From Oscillospiraceae bacterium (GTDB lineage: Bacteria > Bacillota > Clostridia > Oscillospirales > Oscillospiraceae): DNA of 64,000 bases. Below, one piece after another: positions 32,740 to 42,612 of this stretch. Each line of letters opens with the position of its first letter. Within the stretch, counting starts at the first letter, position 1. The DNA lies in contig JAFYHU010000080.1 in the NCBI GenBank assembly GCA_017538965.1, positions 124,001 through 188,000 of the forward strand, written 5' to 3'. The position numbers were made by a program, and so were the translations under genes. Under the pieces are notes generated by a model. It made no database searches. It saw nothing but the letters and a program-made list of their open reading frames with translations, and was not told the origin of the DNA.

Positions 32740-35016
32740 TTATTTCTGCCTTCTGTAATAATTGATCAGACACCCGTCTGTCAGAATCTGCCGTTCGGCA
32801 TCGGTCAGCTCGCCGATCCTGCAGGAGAACGCCGTCACAGTGCCGTCCGGCTTTACCGCATAGGCGGCAATGTCGTCGTTCTTCTCCAGAATCGTCTTTT
32901 TCAGGCCCGGAATGAAAACCCAGTCGCCCGGCTCAAAAACCTCGGGCGTCTCCGTCAGAAAGGGAGTAATTCCCCAGTTGATGCAATTCGAGCGATAGCG
33001 CTTCGTAGCGTAGGCGCGGGCAAAGTTTGCGCTGCCGCCCAGAACCCGCTGGCAGCTGGCCGCCTGCTCGCGGGCGGATCCGTCTCCCGGCATGTTGGCG
33101 AAGATCGCCGAGCCGATGTCCGTCCCCTCCGGATCCGTCTTCAGTCCCTTCTCCTCAAGCGCCGCATAGATCTTCCGGATCTCCCCGCCGAGGTCCTTTC
33201 CGGCCCGGCGTCCGCGCTCGGTCTCCCGCACGGCCTTTGCCCGCGGGACATAGTCCGGAGCACGGCGGGAGAGCGTGAATTCGCTCAGACGTTCCGGATT
33301 CGACCGGTAAGAACTCGCTTCGCCCGAAGGGATCAGTTCGTCCGTTGTGGTTACGGGATCGGTCAGGTACGCGCAGATCTTTACCAGAAGATCCTCCGTC
33401 AGCGCCGGCATCTCCGGCCAGTCCTTGATGTTGGGGCCAAATTTCAGCGGCGCTTCCGGCTCCGGTCTGCCCCAGCCGTTGTATACGCGCTTTTCATAGA
33501 TGCCCGCGTCGAATTCCAGGGTCGGCTCGGACCAGTCTACCTCGAGGTCGCTTGCCGCCGTCAGCCTGCCGCCGTTCAGGGCGGTTGCGGCAATGGATCT
33601 GGCGTCCATCAGCGCGACGGCGCACAGCTGCCCTTCGCCCGGCTTTGAGCCTTCGCGGTTCGGGAAGTTGCGGGTAGTGTGCCGGATTGAAAACTCGCCG
33701 TTGGCCGGGGTGTCTCCGGCGCCGAAGCAGGGACCGCAGAAGCACTCCCGCAGAACGGCTCCGGCCGAGAGAAGATCAAGAGCCGCTCCGTTGCGCATCA
33801 GCGCCGCCAGGGCGGGCATCGAACCGGGATAGATGTTCAGGCTGAAGGCCCCGCCGCCGCAGCTCTTCCCGCGCAGGACGTCCGCTGCCGCGAGAATGTT
33901 GTCGTAGGTGCCGCCGGCGCATCCGGCGATCTCTCCCTGCTCCGCCCAGATTCCTCCGTCCCGCACTTTGCTCAGCAGGTCCATGCGGACGCCCTTCAGC
34001 TGCCGGTTCGCGTTTTCCTCTGTCAGATGCAGAATGTCCTCGGCGTTTTCCTGCAGCTCATGAATGGTATACACATTGGACGGATGCATGGGCATCGCGA
34101 TGCTGCATTCGATGCTCGAGAGGTCAACGGAGATACAGCCGTCGTAAAAAGCCACCCGGGCGGGCGCAAGCTTGCGCCAGGCTTCCGGTCTGCCGTGTAC
34201 GGTATACCAGTCCTTCGTCTTTTCATCCGTCACCCAGATGGAGGACCAGCAGGTCGTTTCGGTCGTCATGACGTCGACGGCGTTGCGGAATTCCATGGGG
34301 AGAGAGGCAATGCCGGGACCGACAAATTCCATGACGCGGTTCTTGACATAGCCGTTTCGGTAAACAGCCCCGATGATCGACAGCGCCACGTCCTGCGGGC
34401 CGACGCCGGGCTTCGGGGACCCGCTCAGATAAACGGCGATGACTTCGGGACAGGCAAAGTCGTAAGTCCGTCCGAGGAGCTGCTTGGCAAGCTCGCCGCC
34501 GCCTTCGCCGACTGCCATCGTGCCGAGTGCGCCGTATCGCGTGTGCGAATCCGAACCCAGAATCATTCGGCCGCAGCCGGCCATGGTCTCGCGGTTGTAC
34601 GAATGGATGTTCGCAAGGTTTGCGGGGACGTAGATTCCGCCGTATTTCCTTGCGGCCGACAGGGCAAATTTATGGTCGTCCTCGTTGATGGTGCCGCCGA
34701 CGGCGCAGAGGGAGTTGTGGCAGTTGGTGAGTACATAGGGAAGGGGAAATGCCGTCATGCCCGAAGCCCGTGCGGTCTGGATGATGCCGACATAGGTGAT
34801 GTCATGACTGGTCATCGAATCGAACTTCAGCTGCAGCTTCTCCATGCTTCCGGCCCGGTTGTGTGCCCGGAGAATGGCATGGGCCATGGTGCCGTTTTTT
34901 GCTTCCGCCCGGTCGGGCATTTCGCCGGTAAGTGCCCGGACGCGCTCCGGCTCCTCCTCGGGGACGACCTCTGTCCCGTTTACGAGGTAAATGCCCCCGT
35001 CTGCCAGTTTGACCAT
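32740..35016 (-). CDS. Aconitase-family 4Fe-4S hydratase
   Basis: A 758-residue protein. The ATG at 35016 is chosen because AGGAGG lies nine bases upstream. Aconitase-superfamily signatures include GSDSHTRYGALGTMAVGEGG, and CFCGPCFGAGDT, which with a Cys in the GCAGGTYDN segment can bind a 4Fe-4S cluster; GEFSIRHTTRNFPNREGS follows. The C-terminal swivel domain is fused, as in other large aconitase-like hydratases. The substrate is probably a hydroxy-di- or tricarboxylate but is not aconitate with certainty. No citrate-cycle gene is nearby. Confidence 0.82.
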   Translation of the reverse strand: MVKLADGGIYLVNGTEVVPEEEPERVRALTGEMPDRAEAKNGTMAHAILRAHNRAGSMEKLQLKFDSMTSHDITYVGIIQTARASGMTAFPLPYVLTNCHNSLCAVGGTINEDDHKFALSAARKYGGIYVPANLANIHSYNRETMAGCGRMILGSDSHTRYGALGTMAVGEGGGELAKQLLGRTYDFACPEVIAVYLSGSPKPGVGPQDVALSIIGAVYRNGYVKNRVMEFVGPGIASLPMEFRNAVDVMTTETTCWSSIWVTDEKTKDWYTVHGRPEAWRKLAPARVAFYDGCISVDLSSIECSIAMPMHPSNVYTIHELQENAEDILHLTEENANRQLKGVRMDLLSKVRDGGIWAEQGEIAGCAGGTYDNILAAADVLRGKSCGGGAFSLNIYPGSMPALAALMRNGAALDLLSAGAVLRECFCGPCFGAGDTPANGEFSIRHTTRNFPNREGSKPGEGQLCAVALMDARSIAATALNGGRLTAASDLEVDWSEPTLEFDAGIYEKRVYNGWGRPEPEAPLKFGPNIKDWPEMPALTEDLLVKICAYLTDPVTTTDELIPSGEASSYRSNPERLSEFTLSRRAPDYVPRAKAVRETERGRRAGKDLGGEIRKIYAALEEKGLKTDPEGTDIGSAIFANMPGDGSAREQAASCQRVLGGSANFARAYATKRYRSNCINWGITPFLTETPEVFEPGDWVFIPGLKKTILEKNDDIAAYAVKPDGTVTAFSCRIGELTDAERQILTDGCLINYYRRQK

Positions 35017-35065
35017 GATTGTTGCCTCCTGTGCACAGAATGACCACAGTTTACAATACTGCCGC

Positions 35066-35097
35066 AAAAAAAGCAAGACCGCCGCTTGCGCGGCGGT
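35066..35097 (-). terminator. Rho-independent terminator
   Basis: A GCGGCGGT/ACCGCCGC stem with a 4-base loop (35078-35097), followed on the minus strand by TCTTGC and seven T. It ends the EAL gene transcript just before the hydratase start region. Confidence 0.8.
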
Positions 35098-35113
35098 GCG
35101 GATCTTTTTTGGT

Positions 35114-37030
35114 TTAACCCACCTTCGGCAGAAAGTCTCTGAGGCGCTCGATGGGGATGGGCCGGGAGTATTTATAGCCCTGCAGATACGAAGCGTTCAT
35201 ATCGCGGCAGCGCTTTTCGTCCATCTCATCCTCGATGCCTTCGTAGAGCACGTCGTAGTCCATGTCGTTAAACATGCTCGCAAGGCTCTCGACGATCTTT
35301 TCGGAGCGATGGTCTTCTGCGCTGGCGAGAACCATGGACCGGTCAAACTTGATGATGTCAAAGGGCAGCTCCATGATTCTTTCCATATTCGAGTACCCGG
35401 TGCCGAAGTCGTCCAGATAGAACTGAATGCCCTTCGCACGAAGCTGCTCGATCTTGTTCTGCATGAGCAGGAAGTCCGCCTCGCTGTTGGATTCGGTCAG
35501 CTCGATGGCGACCTTTCCGCCAGGAACATTGTTTCCTTCAAGAATGGACGTGATATCGCCGCAGAACTCGTCCTCTTTCAGTTCAAGCACCGATACGTTC
35601 ACGCTGACGCGGTTGATCTGGAAGCCTTCTTCTGTCATCTTTCGGATTTCCCGGCAGGTCTTGTGCAGGATGATCTCCGTCAGCACGTGGATATAGCCGT
35701 GGCTCTCCGCCATCGGGATGAACTGGTCCGGGTAAACGATGCCGGTCTCCGGAAGCCTCAGGCGCATCAGCGCCTCCGCCGTATCAAAACGTCCGGTCCG
35801 GAGATTGTAAACAGGCTGACAGAAGGCCAGCACCCGCTCGTCCTCCACATCCGCCTTGTGATAGATATCCGCCAGCTCCCGCAGAATGTACTCCTCCTGC
35901 TTGAAACGCGAGATGTCCTCCGCCTCGACCCTGCGGATGCTGTTCTCCGGCATGCTGTGCTCGACGCTCATGATCAGCCCGACATAGGCATTTTCCCGAC
36001 TGATCTCCTCAATCTCCTCGCCGATCACGATTTTATAATTCTTCCGGAATCGCCGAAACTCTTTCCCAAAGCCATCCAGGCATTCCGAAATCCGCCGTTT
36101 CCAGTCCGGATTGCGGTATTTCGGAGCCATCATCACCATATGGCCTTTTCCGATCTGAAAGAGAATGCCTCCCCGGAAAGCAGTTTCCGAATAGCTCCGT
36201 ATGACCGCCCGTACGGACTCCGGCAGATCTTTTCCTTCCTCTTCATACTCCGGCAGGAGCAGACTGAGGAAGACAAAGCCTTTCTTGCGCTCGGACAGGC
36301 TCCGGACCATATCCTCCATCGCGTGGATATCCACCGAACCCAGCGTTACGTTGTAGGGATTGGAGTGGAACACGTAAAGCATCGCGATCACCGGGAATAC
36401 AAAGCTCATCGTTGTCAGCGTGGACTGGTTCCGAAGCGCCGAAATGACCTGCACGGCCACCGAAAGGGCTACGACCGCATAGAAACCCTGCATGACCCGC
36501 TTGTATAACAGCCTTTCCACCCGCCGCAGCAGCATGACCATCAATACCACAAACAGCACGTAGCCGACCATGTAGACGTTCGGCCCCCGCATCACCGTAC
36601 CGTCATCTGCGATCCGGAAGCCGGTTCCGGTTGCCGTCAGGAAGATGTCAATTCCGATGACCGCAAGCATCAGCGTCGATGCGGCGATCGCGACAATCCG
36701 TGCTTTCGCGTGTTCCAGCCCCGAGACCTCTGTCGTATAAAGAGCGAACAGAAAGAACACATCCAACAGCAGCGCCTGATAAAGCACACGGGAAACATAG
36801 ATCTGCACATGGAGCCCGGCGCTGTTGGTGAGCAGGAGACTGTGGTAAAGGATGTTGACCAGAGCCGCGATCAGCAGCGACGCGACAATGTTCATGAAGA
36901 TCAGGAAGCTGCGGGTACGGTTGACAAAGGAGGACAGCAGCAAAAAGACCACGACGAGACATAGGGCGATGACCGCTACGTCTCCCGCGGGCGTATAGTT
37001 ATCAAAGCTGACCTGCAACGCGTAATCCAT
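35114..37030 (-). CDS. Membrane-bound EAL-domain c-di-GMP phosphodiesterase
   Basis: A 638-residue protein. The ATG at 37030 is used; upstream in-frame codons fall in the promoter. Residues 1-230 hold seven or eight membrane helices, residues 260-380 an unrecognised cytoplasmic domain without a GGDEF motif, and residues 400-638 the EAL domain. EALMR (about 418), the metal-binding Glu in IELTES and DDFGTGYS (about 538-545), KFDRS and YEGIED are intact, so it probably degrades cyclic di-GMP. A promoter and terminator make it a single-gene unit. Confidence 0.85.
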   Translation of the reverse strand: MDYALQVSFDNYTPAGDVAVIALCLVVVFLLLSSFVNRTRSFLIFMNIVASLLIAALVNILYHSLLLTNSAGLHVQIYVSRVLYQALLLDVFFLFALYTTEVSGLEHAKARIVAIAASTLMLAVIGIDIFLTATGTGFRIADDGTVMRGPNVYMVGYVLFVVLMVMLLRRVERLLYKRVMQGFYAVVALSVAVQVISALRNQSTLTTMSFVFPVIAMLYVFHSNPYNVTLGSVDIHAMEDMVRSLSERKKGFVFLSLLLPEYEEEGKDLPESVRAVIRSYSETAFRGGILFQIGKGHMVMMAPKYRNPDWKRRISECLDGFGKEFRRFRKNYKIVIGEEIEEISRENAYVGLIMSVEHSMPENSIRRVEAEDISRFKQEEYILRELADIYHKADVEDERVLAFCQPVYNLRTGRFDTAEALMRLRLPETGIVYPDQFIPMAESHGYIHVLTEIILHKTCREIRKMTEEGFQINRVSVNVSVLELKEDEFCGDITSILEGNNVPGGKVAIELTESNSEADFLLMQNKIEQLRAKGIQFYLDDFGTGYSNMERIMELPFDIIKFDRSMVLASAEDHRSEKIVESLASMFNDMDYDVLYEGIEDEMDEKRCRDMNASYLQGYKYSRPIPIERLRDFLPKVG

Positions 37031-37073
37031 GACGGAACCCGCCTTCTCCCTTCTGCTCTTTTGAACCGATTTT

Positions 37074-37102
37074 ATTATAATAAAGAGGAATACAAAAGTC
37101 AA
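37074..37102 (-). promoter_or_regulatory. Promoter of the EAL phosphodiesterase gene
   Basis: On the minus strand, TTGACT (37102-37097), a 17-base spacer and TATAAT (37079-37074). Confidence 0.85.
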
Positions 37103-37195
37103 TAATAAGACGAAAGAAACGCAAAAAAGTGCTGTTTATTGACGGATTTATTGACGCATGAAAGCCCTCAGCCCTGCAGGCTTTTGTGTGCGCCT

Positions 37196-37951
37196 TCAGA
37201 TTCCCGCGTCTGCTGCCCGACCGAGCATCCATTCTTTGACCGCATCGACCGCTTCTTCCAGATGACGGTCATAGCAATGCGTATCTCCGGGAATGAGCTT
37301 CAGTTCGGCATTCTGATAGCGCTTCGCCGCTTCCTCGGAGCATTCTGCCGGGATGGTTTCATCCGCCTCTCCGTGAACAAGCAGAACGGGTCCGTGATAG
37401 CGGTCAATCGCGTCTTCCACTCGAATCATCTGCGCTGCACGGAGATGGTTTCCGCCGAGAACCCATCCTTTCGGCGATCGGATTTCATCCGGAATCTTTT
37501 CCGGATCAAAGCGAATCCCCAGCACATCGCCCCGTCTGGCGTATTCCGGAATGCAGATGCCCGGCGACATGAGAATGATTCCCCGGATCCGGTCATGCTT
37601 CAGCGCGGCTGCCAGCATCACGGTCAGCCCGCCCTGGGAATGCCCGCACAGGTATAGATCCGTCACGAAATCCAGACTCCGTGCATAGTCGATCACGGTC
37701 ATGGCGTTTGTCATCCATTTGAAAAGCGTATGGTCCCGAAACGCGCCGCCGCTGTTTCCGTGCCCGTACATGTCGACGCGCAGGGTGGCAAACCCGATCT
37801 CATTGAGCATGTGGGATACCGCGGCGATATGCCGCTCTTCCGAATGCCCGGTAAAGCCGTGGATGACGATGACGATGGGGCATGTTTTTTCAAATCGGAG
37901 CGGCATGTCGAGGATGGTGTTCAGGCGTATGCCGTCATCGATGAGATCCAT
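37196..37951 (-). CDS. Alpha/beta hydrolase (acyl esterase-like)
   Basis: A 251-residue cytoplasmic protein. The oxyanion loop is HGFTGHSEE, the nucleophile elbow is GHSQGG (Ser near residue 105), the acid is Asp in HGEADETIP and the base is His in GDTHCY. The set is complete, so it is a functional serine hydrolase. The sequence resembles cinnamoyl/feruloyl-esterase-like enzymes of gut bacteria, but the substrate is inferred. Its neighbours are divergent from it (MscS channel) or separately controlled (EAL gene). Confidence 0.85.
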   Translation of the reverse strand: MDLIDDGIRLNTILDMPLRFEKTCPIVIVIHGFTGHSEERHIAAVSHMLNEIGFATLRVDMYGHGNSGGAFRDHTLFKWMTNAMTVIDYARSLDFVTDLYLCGHSQGGLTVMLAAALKHDRIRGIILMSPGICIPEYARRGDVLGIRFDPEKIPDEIRSPKGWVLGGNHLRAAQMIRVEDAIDRYHGPVLLVHGEADETIPAECSEEAAKRYQNAELKLIPGDTHCYDRHLEEAVDAVKEWMLGRAADAGI

Positions 37952-38084
37952 CTGGAAACCCCTCTTCCCCGCGCTAAGGCGGTTTTGCTGTGCTTTGAGA
38001 TATTATAATGACTTTTTGTTCTTTTTTCAAGATTTCCGGCGGCTTCCATATCGGGAGAAATTGAGCAAAATGATGGAAAACTCG

Positions 38085-38113
38085 TTGTGAATCGGCTGCT
38101 TCAATGGTATACT
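38085..38113 (+). promoter_or_regulatory. Promoter of the first sensor-MscS gene
   Basis: TTGTGA (38085-38090), a 17-base spacer and TATACT (38108-38113), leaving a 5' leader of about 110 bases before the ATG at 38233. Confidence 0.65.
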
Positions 38114-38232
38114 GCAGATAAAGTGCTTTCCCGTTACGGGCGAATGTTTGATTGTGACAGGGAAATGAGCGGGATCTTGAAAACCGGCCGATCGGATAAC
38201 GGAACAAAAACACGAAAACGAGGATGTTTCCG

Positions 38233-41200
38233 ATGAAGAAACGAATCCGCCAAAGAAGAATCACCATTGTGGCTGTCTGGCTCATCTGCCTGATCATAGC
38301 CGACATCATCATTTCCGGCGAGGAATATCGAATCTGCACGGAAAAGGCGCAGAAACAACTGCTGGAGCAGGCGGAAACCGTCGCACAGCAGCTTCCGTCG
38401 ATTCTGGAAAACAACTATTATGCCGAACTCGGCTCCATGAAGATGCAGGAAGCCAAACTCAAAGCGCTGGCCATGGGCCTGGAAGATTTTGAAGATCTCG
38501 AAGAGGCAAAGGGCTTTCTGGATGAGTATATCGAATCCGCCGATCTTGCCGGACTCACGGTTTTCAACCGGAAAGGAGCCCCGCTTTATGTTGCCGGCGA
38601 GGGAGGCGCTTCGGAACTCACCCGCGAAGAGCTCGAAGTTCTGCGGAACGTTGATATTTTCGAGGCCTACGAAAAGCTGCTTGAGCATCCGGAGTCCTAC
38701 CGCGATATTTATCTTTCCTCAGAGGATCTCAATGAGGGTGACGGCTTTTATGTCTGGAGCACCAAAAATAAAAGATGGTACCTGGCGATCGACAGTCATC
38801 TGACCGAAGCGGAAAAGCGGATTACCGACTACTTCGACTGGAAGACGGCGCTTCAGCGCGTCGCCATCGGCAAAACCGGCTTTGTGCTGGCCATGGACGG
38901 AAAGGATGGAACGGTTCTCTCCTGGCCGGATGCGGAAAGGATCGGCAGACCGGTCGAAGACCTGCGGATTTCTCTGGAAGGCAGGACTTCTCCGGCTTCT
39001 GTCAGTGACCTGCAGGCGGCCTTCAGCGCGCCAGATCAGGTGCTTCGCATCCAGATCGGAGAGGAAAGCTATTTTGCTGCTCGCGCAAAAGTCGATAACG
39101 CCCTGATTCTGGCTCTGCTGCCGGAGCAGGAAGTGAACGAGACGGTAAGCAGCGAAGTGACCGCCCGCATGTTGCCCCTGACCCTGCTGACGGGGATCTC
39201 TGCCCTGTTTGCCTTTTTCCACGTAGCCGATGTAGATCCGGCCTCTCTGCGGCGCCGCGGGAAATATACCTGGGACAGCGTTCTTTCCGGCCGCCTGACG
39301 GTGCTGGCGATGCTGGTCCTTGCTTCCGCAGCCGGTGCCGGTCTGTTTCTGGAAGCCCTTTCCGTACATGCCGATACCTACCGATACTGCCAACTCAAGT
39401 CCGATATGGCCACGATGCGCTATGCGTCGAACATGGATGCCCGGCAGGATCTCGAGAACTGGTTTGAGAATGAATATCTGACCCGCTGCCGGATTGCCGG
39501 GATTGTCCTGGATAAAATGGACCCGGAGGAAGTGAACCCCGCAGTCCTGCAGGAACTTGCCTCCGACCTCAGTGTGAGATATGTCTATGTGCTGAATTCC
39601 CGCGGTCAGGTCACGGTTTCCAACTCGCCCTATGACCGTGCCGTCACGGACGAGGAGAACCCCTTCCATGCGTTGCTGGAAGGCCGCTCGGAGATGGCTT
39701 CCGACCTGGAGGAGGATGCGGTTTCCGGGGAAATGCTGAAGAAGATCGGCATTTCGCGCATGGACGAGAACAACAACAGCAAAGGCCTGATCCTGATAGA
39801 AACGGACGACAACGAGTTTGAAACCATCCGGAAGAATCTCAGCCTGGAGAATCTCTTTGAACAGCTCTGCCTGACGGAAGACACCGCCGCGCTGGTTGTC
39901 AGCGACAGCAACAGCGAGGAAGAACGGACAATCGAGTATCTGGGCATGGTGGAAGACGGAAGCGGGTTGACGGATTGGAATCTTTCCGGCATGCCGGTTT
40001 CGGTGCTGAAACTCGATGAAAAAGTTCTTCAGGATGGGTACAGCGGAGCGGTCTCCCTGACGGACAAGCGCTATTTCGGTTTTGTGCGGCATATGAACGA
40101 CAGCTTCTTCCTGATGCTGAAACCGCAGGACGGCATCAGCCGCAGTCAGCTGGTTCCGGTTGCCTTGTCTGTCGTCATTACGCTGGTCTTCCTCATTCTG
40201 CTGGCGATTGTCTCCTGCCTCGGGAAATGGACGGAACCGAAACCGGAAGAGGAATCCGATGCGGAGGCGCATCCCGAAGATCCCGATCCGCAGAAGCAGA
40301 AAACAACCGATCCCAAACACGGACATGACGACGTCAAGGCCATGTTCGACAGCCTGGTCTACAGGAAAAAGCCGTATTTCGAAGAGCGCTGGCCCAAGGA
40401 CAGCACCCGCTGGAAGGACAAGACGACGGATCAGAAGTTTGCCTGGTCTCTCCACTTTATCTTTATCATTGCTCTGGCGTCCATCTACATTCACGGATCC
40501 GTCCGCCAGGACAATTCGCTCTGGTATTACAGCCTCATCGGCGAATGGAGCCCCGGCTTCAATCTGCATTCCTTTACCAACTGCGTTTTCTCAATCTGCC
40601 TGCTCATCGTCCTGAAGATGCTGCTGCATAAACTGCTGTATCTGACAGCGCGGGCTGCAAAACCGAAGGGCGAAACCATCTGCTCGCTGGCAGACAGTTT
40701 TCTGGGCTATACCATGGTGATTGTCGGTATCGTCATCTGCCTGCGCAACATCGGCGTGGACACCAAAACCCTCACGGTTTCCGGAACTGTGACCGGCGTT
40801 ATCTTCGGTTTCGGCTGCCAGAACATCATTGCCGATATTCTGGCCGGCATTCTGATGACCTTTGAAGGCGTTGCCCACGTCGGCGACTTTGTCTACTTCA
40901 ACGGGAATCCCGGCCTGATCCTCAGCATCGGCGTCCGTACCACCTGTCTCAAGTGGTTCGGCGAGATCACGGTTGTCCGCAACAACGACTTCAAGAATTA
41001 TGTAAACCGTCCGAACGATGCGATTACCCGTCCTGCGGTCTACCTGGCCATCGACCTGAACGAATCGCTTGAGCGCGTTGAGGGCATTCTCAAGAAGGAA
41101 CTGCCGGAGATGCACAAAAGGATGAGCGAGATCTGCGGCGAGGAGATCGACGGCCCGAACTACATCGGCGTTTCGGACATCACCGACAATGCCTTTGTGC

Positions 41201-41331
41201 TCATGTTCACCGTCCTCTCCGGGGCAAGCAATCACTATCTCATGGAAATTACGCTGAAGAGGGAACTCAAGCTCATGTGTGAGCGTCACGGCATCCGAAT
41301 CGCTATGCCGCACGTGGTGCTTAACAGTTGA
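38233..41331 (+). CDS. Mechanosensitive (MscS-family) channel with two extracytoplasmic sensor modules, paralogue 1
   Basis: A 1032-residue protein. The ATG at 38233 follows GAGG by nine bases. Order of parts: a helix at 10-29, a first extracytoplasmic module to about 312, helices near 313-330 and 352-376, a second module to 638, a helix at 639-663, a charged cytoplasmic linker rich in Pro, Asp and Lys, and then the MscS channel. The channel has helices near 735, 780 and 821, a pore region with SGTVTGVIFGFGCQNIIADI, and a soluble C-terminal domain. The sensor modules resemble Cache-like domains in length and layout. A same-plan paralogue is at 56245. Confidence 0.85.
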   Translation: MKKRIRQRRITIVAVWLICLIIADIIISGEEYRICTEKAQKQLLEQAETVAQQLPSILENNYYAELGSMKMQEAKLKALAMGLEDFEDLEEAKGFLDEYIESADLAGLTVFNRKGAPLYVAGEGGASELTREELEVLRNVDIFEAYEKLLEHPESYRDIYLSSEDLNEGDGFYVWSTKNKRWYLAIDSHLTEAEKRITDYFDWKTALQRVAIGKTGFVLAMDGKDGTVLSWPDAERIGRPVEDLRISLEGRTSPASVSDLQAAFSAPDQVLRIQIGEESYFAARAKVDNALILALLPEQEVNETVSSEVTARMLPLTLLTGISALFAFFHVADVDPASLRRRGKYTWDSVLSGRLTVLAMLVLASAAGAGLFLEALSVHADTYRYCQLKSDMATMRYASNMDARQDLENWFENEYLTRCRIAGIVLDKMDPEEVNPAVLQELASDLSVRYVYVLNSRGQVTVSNSPYDRAVTDEENPFHALLEGRSEMASDLEEDAVSGEMLKKIGISRMDENNNSKGLILIETDDNEFETIRKNLSLENLFEQLCLTEDTAALVVSDSNSEEERTIEYLGMVEDGSGLTDWNLSGMPVSVLKLDEKVLQDGYSGAVSLTDKRYFGFVRHMNDSFFLMLKPQDGISRSQLVPVALSVVITLVFLILLAIVSCLGKWTEPKPEEESDAEAHPEDPDPQKQKTTDPKHGHDDVKAMFDSLVYRKKPYFEERWPKDSTRWKDKTTDQKFAWSLHFIFIIALASIYIHGSVRQDNSLWYYSLIGEWSPGFNLHSFTNCVFSICLLIVLKMLLHKLLYLTARAAKPKGETICSLADSFLGYTMVIVGIVICLRNIGVDTKTLTVSGTVTGVIFGFGCQNIIADILAGILMTFEGVAHVGDFVYFNGNPGLILSIGVRTTCLKWFGEITVVRNNDFKNYVNRPNDAITRPAVYLAIDLNESLERVEGILKKELPEMHKRMSEICGEEIDGPNYIGVSDITDNAFVLMFTVLSGASNHYLMEITLKRELKLMCERHGIRIAMPHVVLNS

Positions 41332-41389
41332 CAAAGCAGGCTTTGCTGAGTAAACTGTGATCAGATGCGCAGCTTTAAAAAACACAATG

Positions 41390-41432
41390 CCCGGAAGCTG
41401 TGTGTTGCGTGACGCAGCGCATGACTTCCGGG
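41390..41432 (+). terminator. Hairpin after the MscS gene, probable terminator
   Basis: CCCGGAAG / CTTCCGGG outer stem with an inner TGCGT/ACGCA stem (41406-41416), followed by a T-rich tail (TCCTTCTATATT). Confidence 0.55.
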
Positions 41433-41467
41433 TCCTTCTATATTGAGGAGAAAAAGGAGAATGCAGT

Positions 41468-42553
41468 ATGGGCACCTTGGATGAACTGGTTTACTATTGC
41501 AACGAGACCGATCCCATCGGCGCGCTGATGCTGACGGGCGAATGGGGATGCGGGAAGACATATCTGATCGAAAACGATCTGACAAATGCGCTGAAAGACA
41601 CGCATATCATCGTCCGGGTTTCTCTTTTCGGCGCGAACAGTGCCAAAATGCTGCAGGACAGCATCCGGCAGAAATGGTTTGACGCCTGCATGCCGCTTTT
41701 GGGAGCGCTGCAGAAAGCCAAAGATAAGAGTGGGGGCTTTCTCGCAGCCTTCAATACCGCATTGAAGGCCGTGAATCCGTGGGCCGGCAATGCTGCAAAC
41801 ATTATGGTTTCCATGAACGCGCTGGACTTTTTCCCCATCAAGCCGGAGGTTGAGGACTTCAAGACCCATGAGAGAAAACGCGTTGTTCTGGTATATGACG
41901 ATCTGGAGCGGGTTAAGATGGATCCGGTCGAGCTGCTGGGGGTGATCAATGATTACTGTGAAAACCAGAATTTCAACACGATCATCTCGGCAAACGAGGA
42001 ATCTCTCAGAATGGGGATGGAGACCGACGTTTCCACCTATGAGATGCTCAAAGAAAAGACCGTCTCACAGTCAATCCACCATATCCCGGATTTTGCTTCC
42101 ATTGTGCATGCCATCATCAGGGAAAGAAAATGGCCTTCTTCGGAGTACGCAGAGTATCTGGCAGCCCATGAGGAGCTGATCCTGGATTGCTTTGTATCGG
42201 ATCTTGCGGAGATCGAAAAGAATCTGCTGTCAGAGAAGGACGGGAAATACCATAATCTTCGCAGCCTGATGAAGGGAATGGAGAGTTTTTACAGGATTTA
42301 TTATCACCTGAATAACGCCGGAATCGAGATTCCGGACTGCCGCCTGTATTCCTTCCTCGCGTATTATCTCACGACGAGAGGCGGAATACGCAGAAACGGG
42401 AAGCCCAGCCTGGATTTTGACGATACCGTGATTAAACAGTTTTATCCCGGCTTTTCACCGGATGCGATCACGGAGTCGGAGCGGATCTGGATCTCTACGG
42501 GAATCTGGGACAAAGACTCTTTCCTGAAAGAGATAAAAGCCGCCGATGTGTAA
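41468..42553 (+). CDS. KAP-like P-loop NTPase
   Basis: A 361-residue soluble protein. Walker A is GEWGCGKT (residues 24-31) at the very N-terminus and Walker B is VVLVYDDLERV (139-149), followed by a sensor-like TIISANEESL. This matches the KAP/STAND-related P-loop NTPases that act in phage defence and in membrane-linked assemblies, though the protein is shorter than usual and lacks the KAP membrane helices. AGGAG is eight bases before the ATG. It opens a three-gene group with a DUF218 protein and a CARF nuclease. Confidence 0.75.
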   Translation: MGTLDELVYYCNETDPIGALMLTGEWGCGKTYLIENDLTNALKDTHIIVRVSLFGANSAKMLQDSIRQKWFDACMPLLGALQKAKDKSGGFLAAFNTALKAVNPWAGNAANIMVSMNALDFFPIKPEVEDFKTHERKRVVLVYDDLERVKMDPVELLGVINDYCENQNFNTIISANEESLRMGMETDVSTYEMLKEKTVSQSIHHIPDFASIVHAIIRERKWPSSEYAEYLAAHEELILDCFVSDLAEIEKNLLSEKDGKYHNLRSLMKGMESFYRIYYHLNNAGIEIPDCRLYSFLAYYLTTRGGIRRNGKPSLDFDDTVIKQFYPGFSPDAITESERIWISTGIWDKDSFLKEIKAADV

Positions 42554-42612
42554 AGCTGCAGTCCGAAATCGCAGCTGCGGCCGCGGGGTGCCGCAGAATG
42601 AAGAGGAAAAAC

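Noticed and set aside
37952..38232. Cyclic di-GMP riboswitch between the EAL-linked region and the first sensor-MscS gene.
   Set aside because: The leader lacks the conserved GEMM core and paired helices; only a promoter and short stem (CCCGTTACGGG) were seen.
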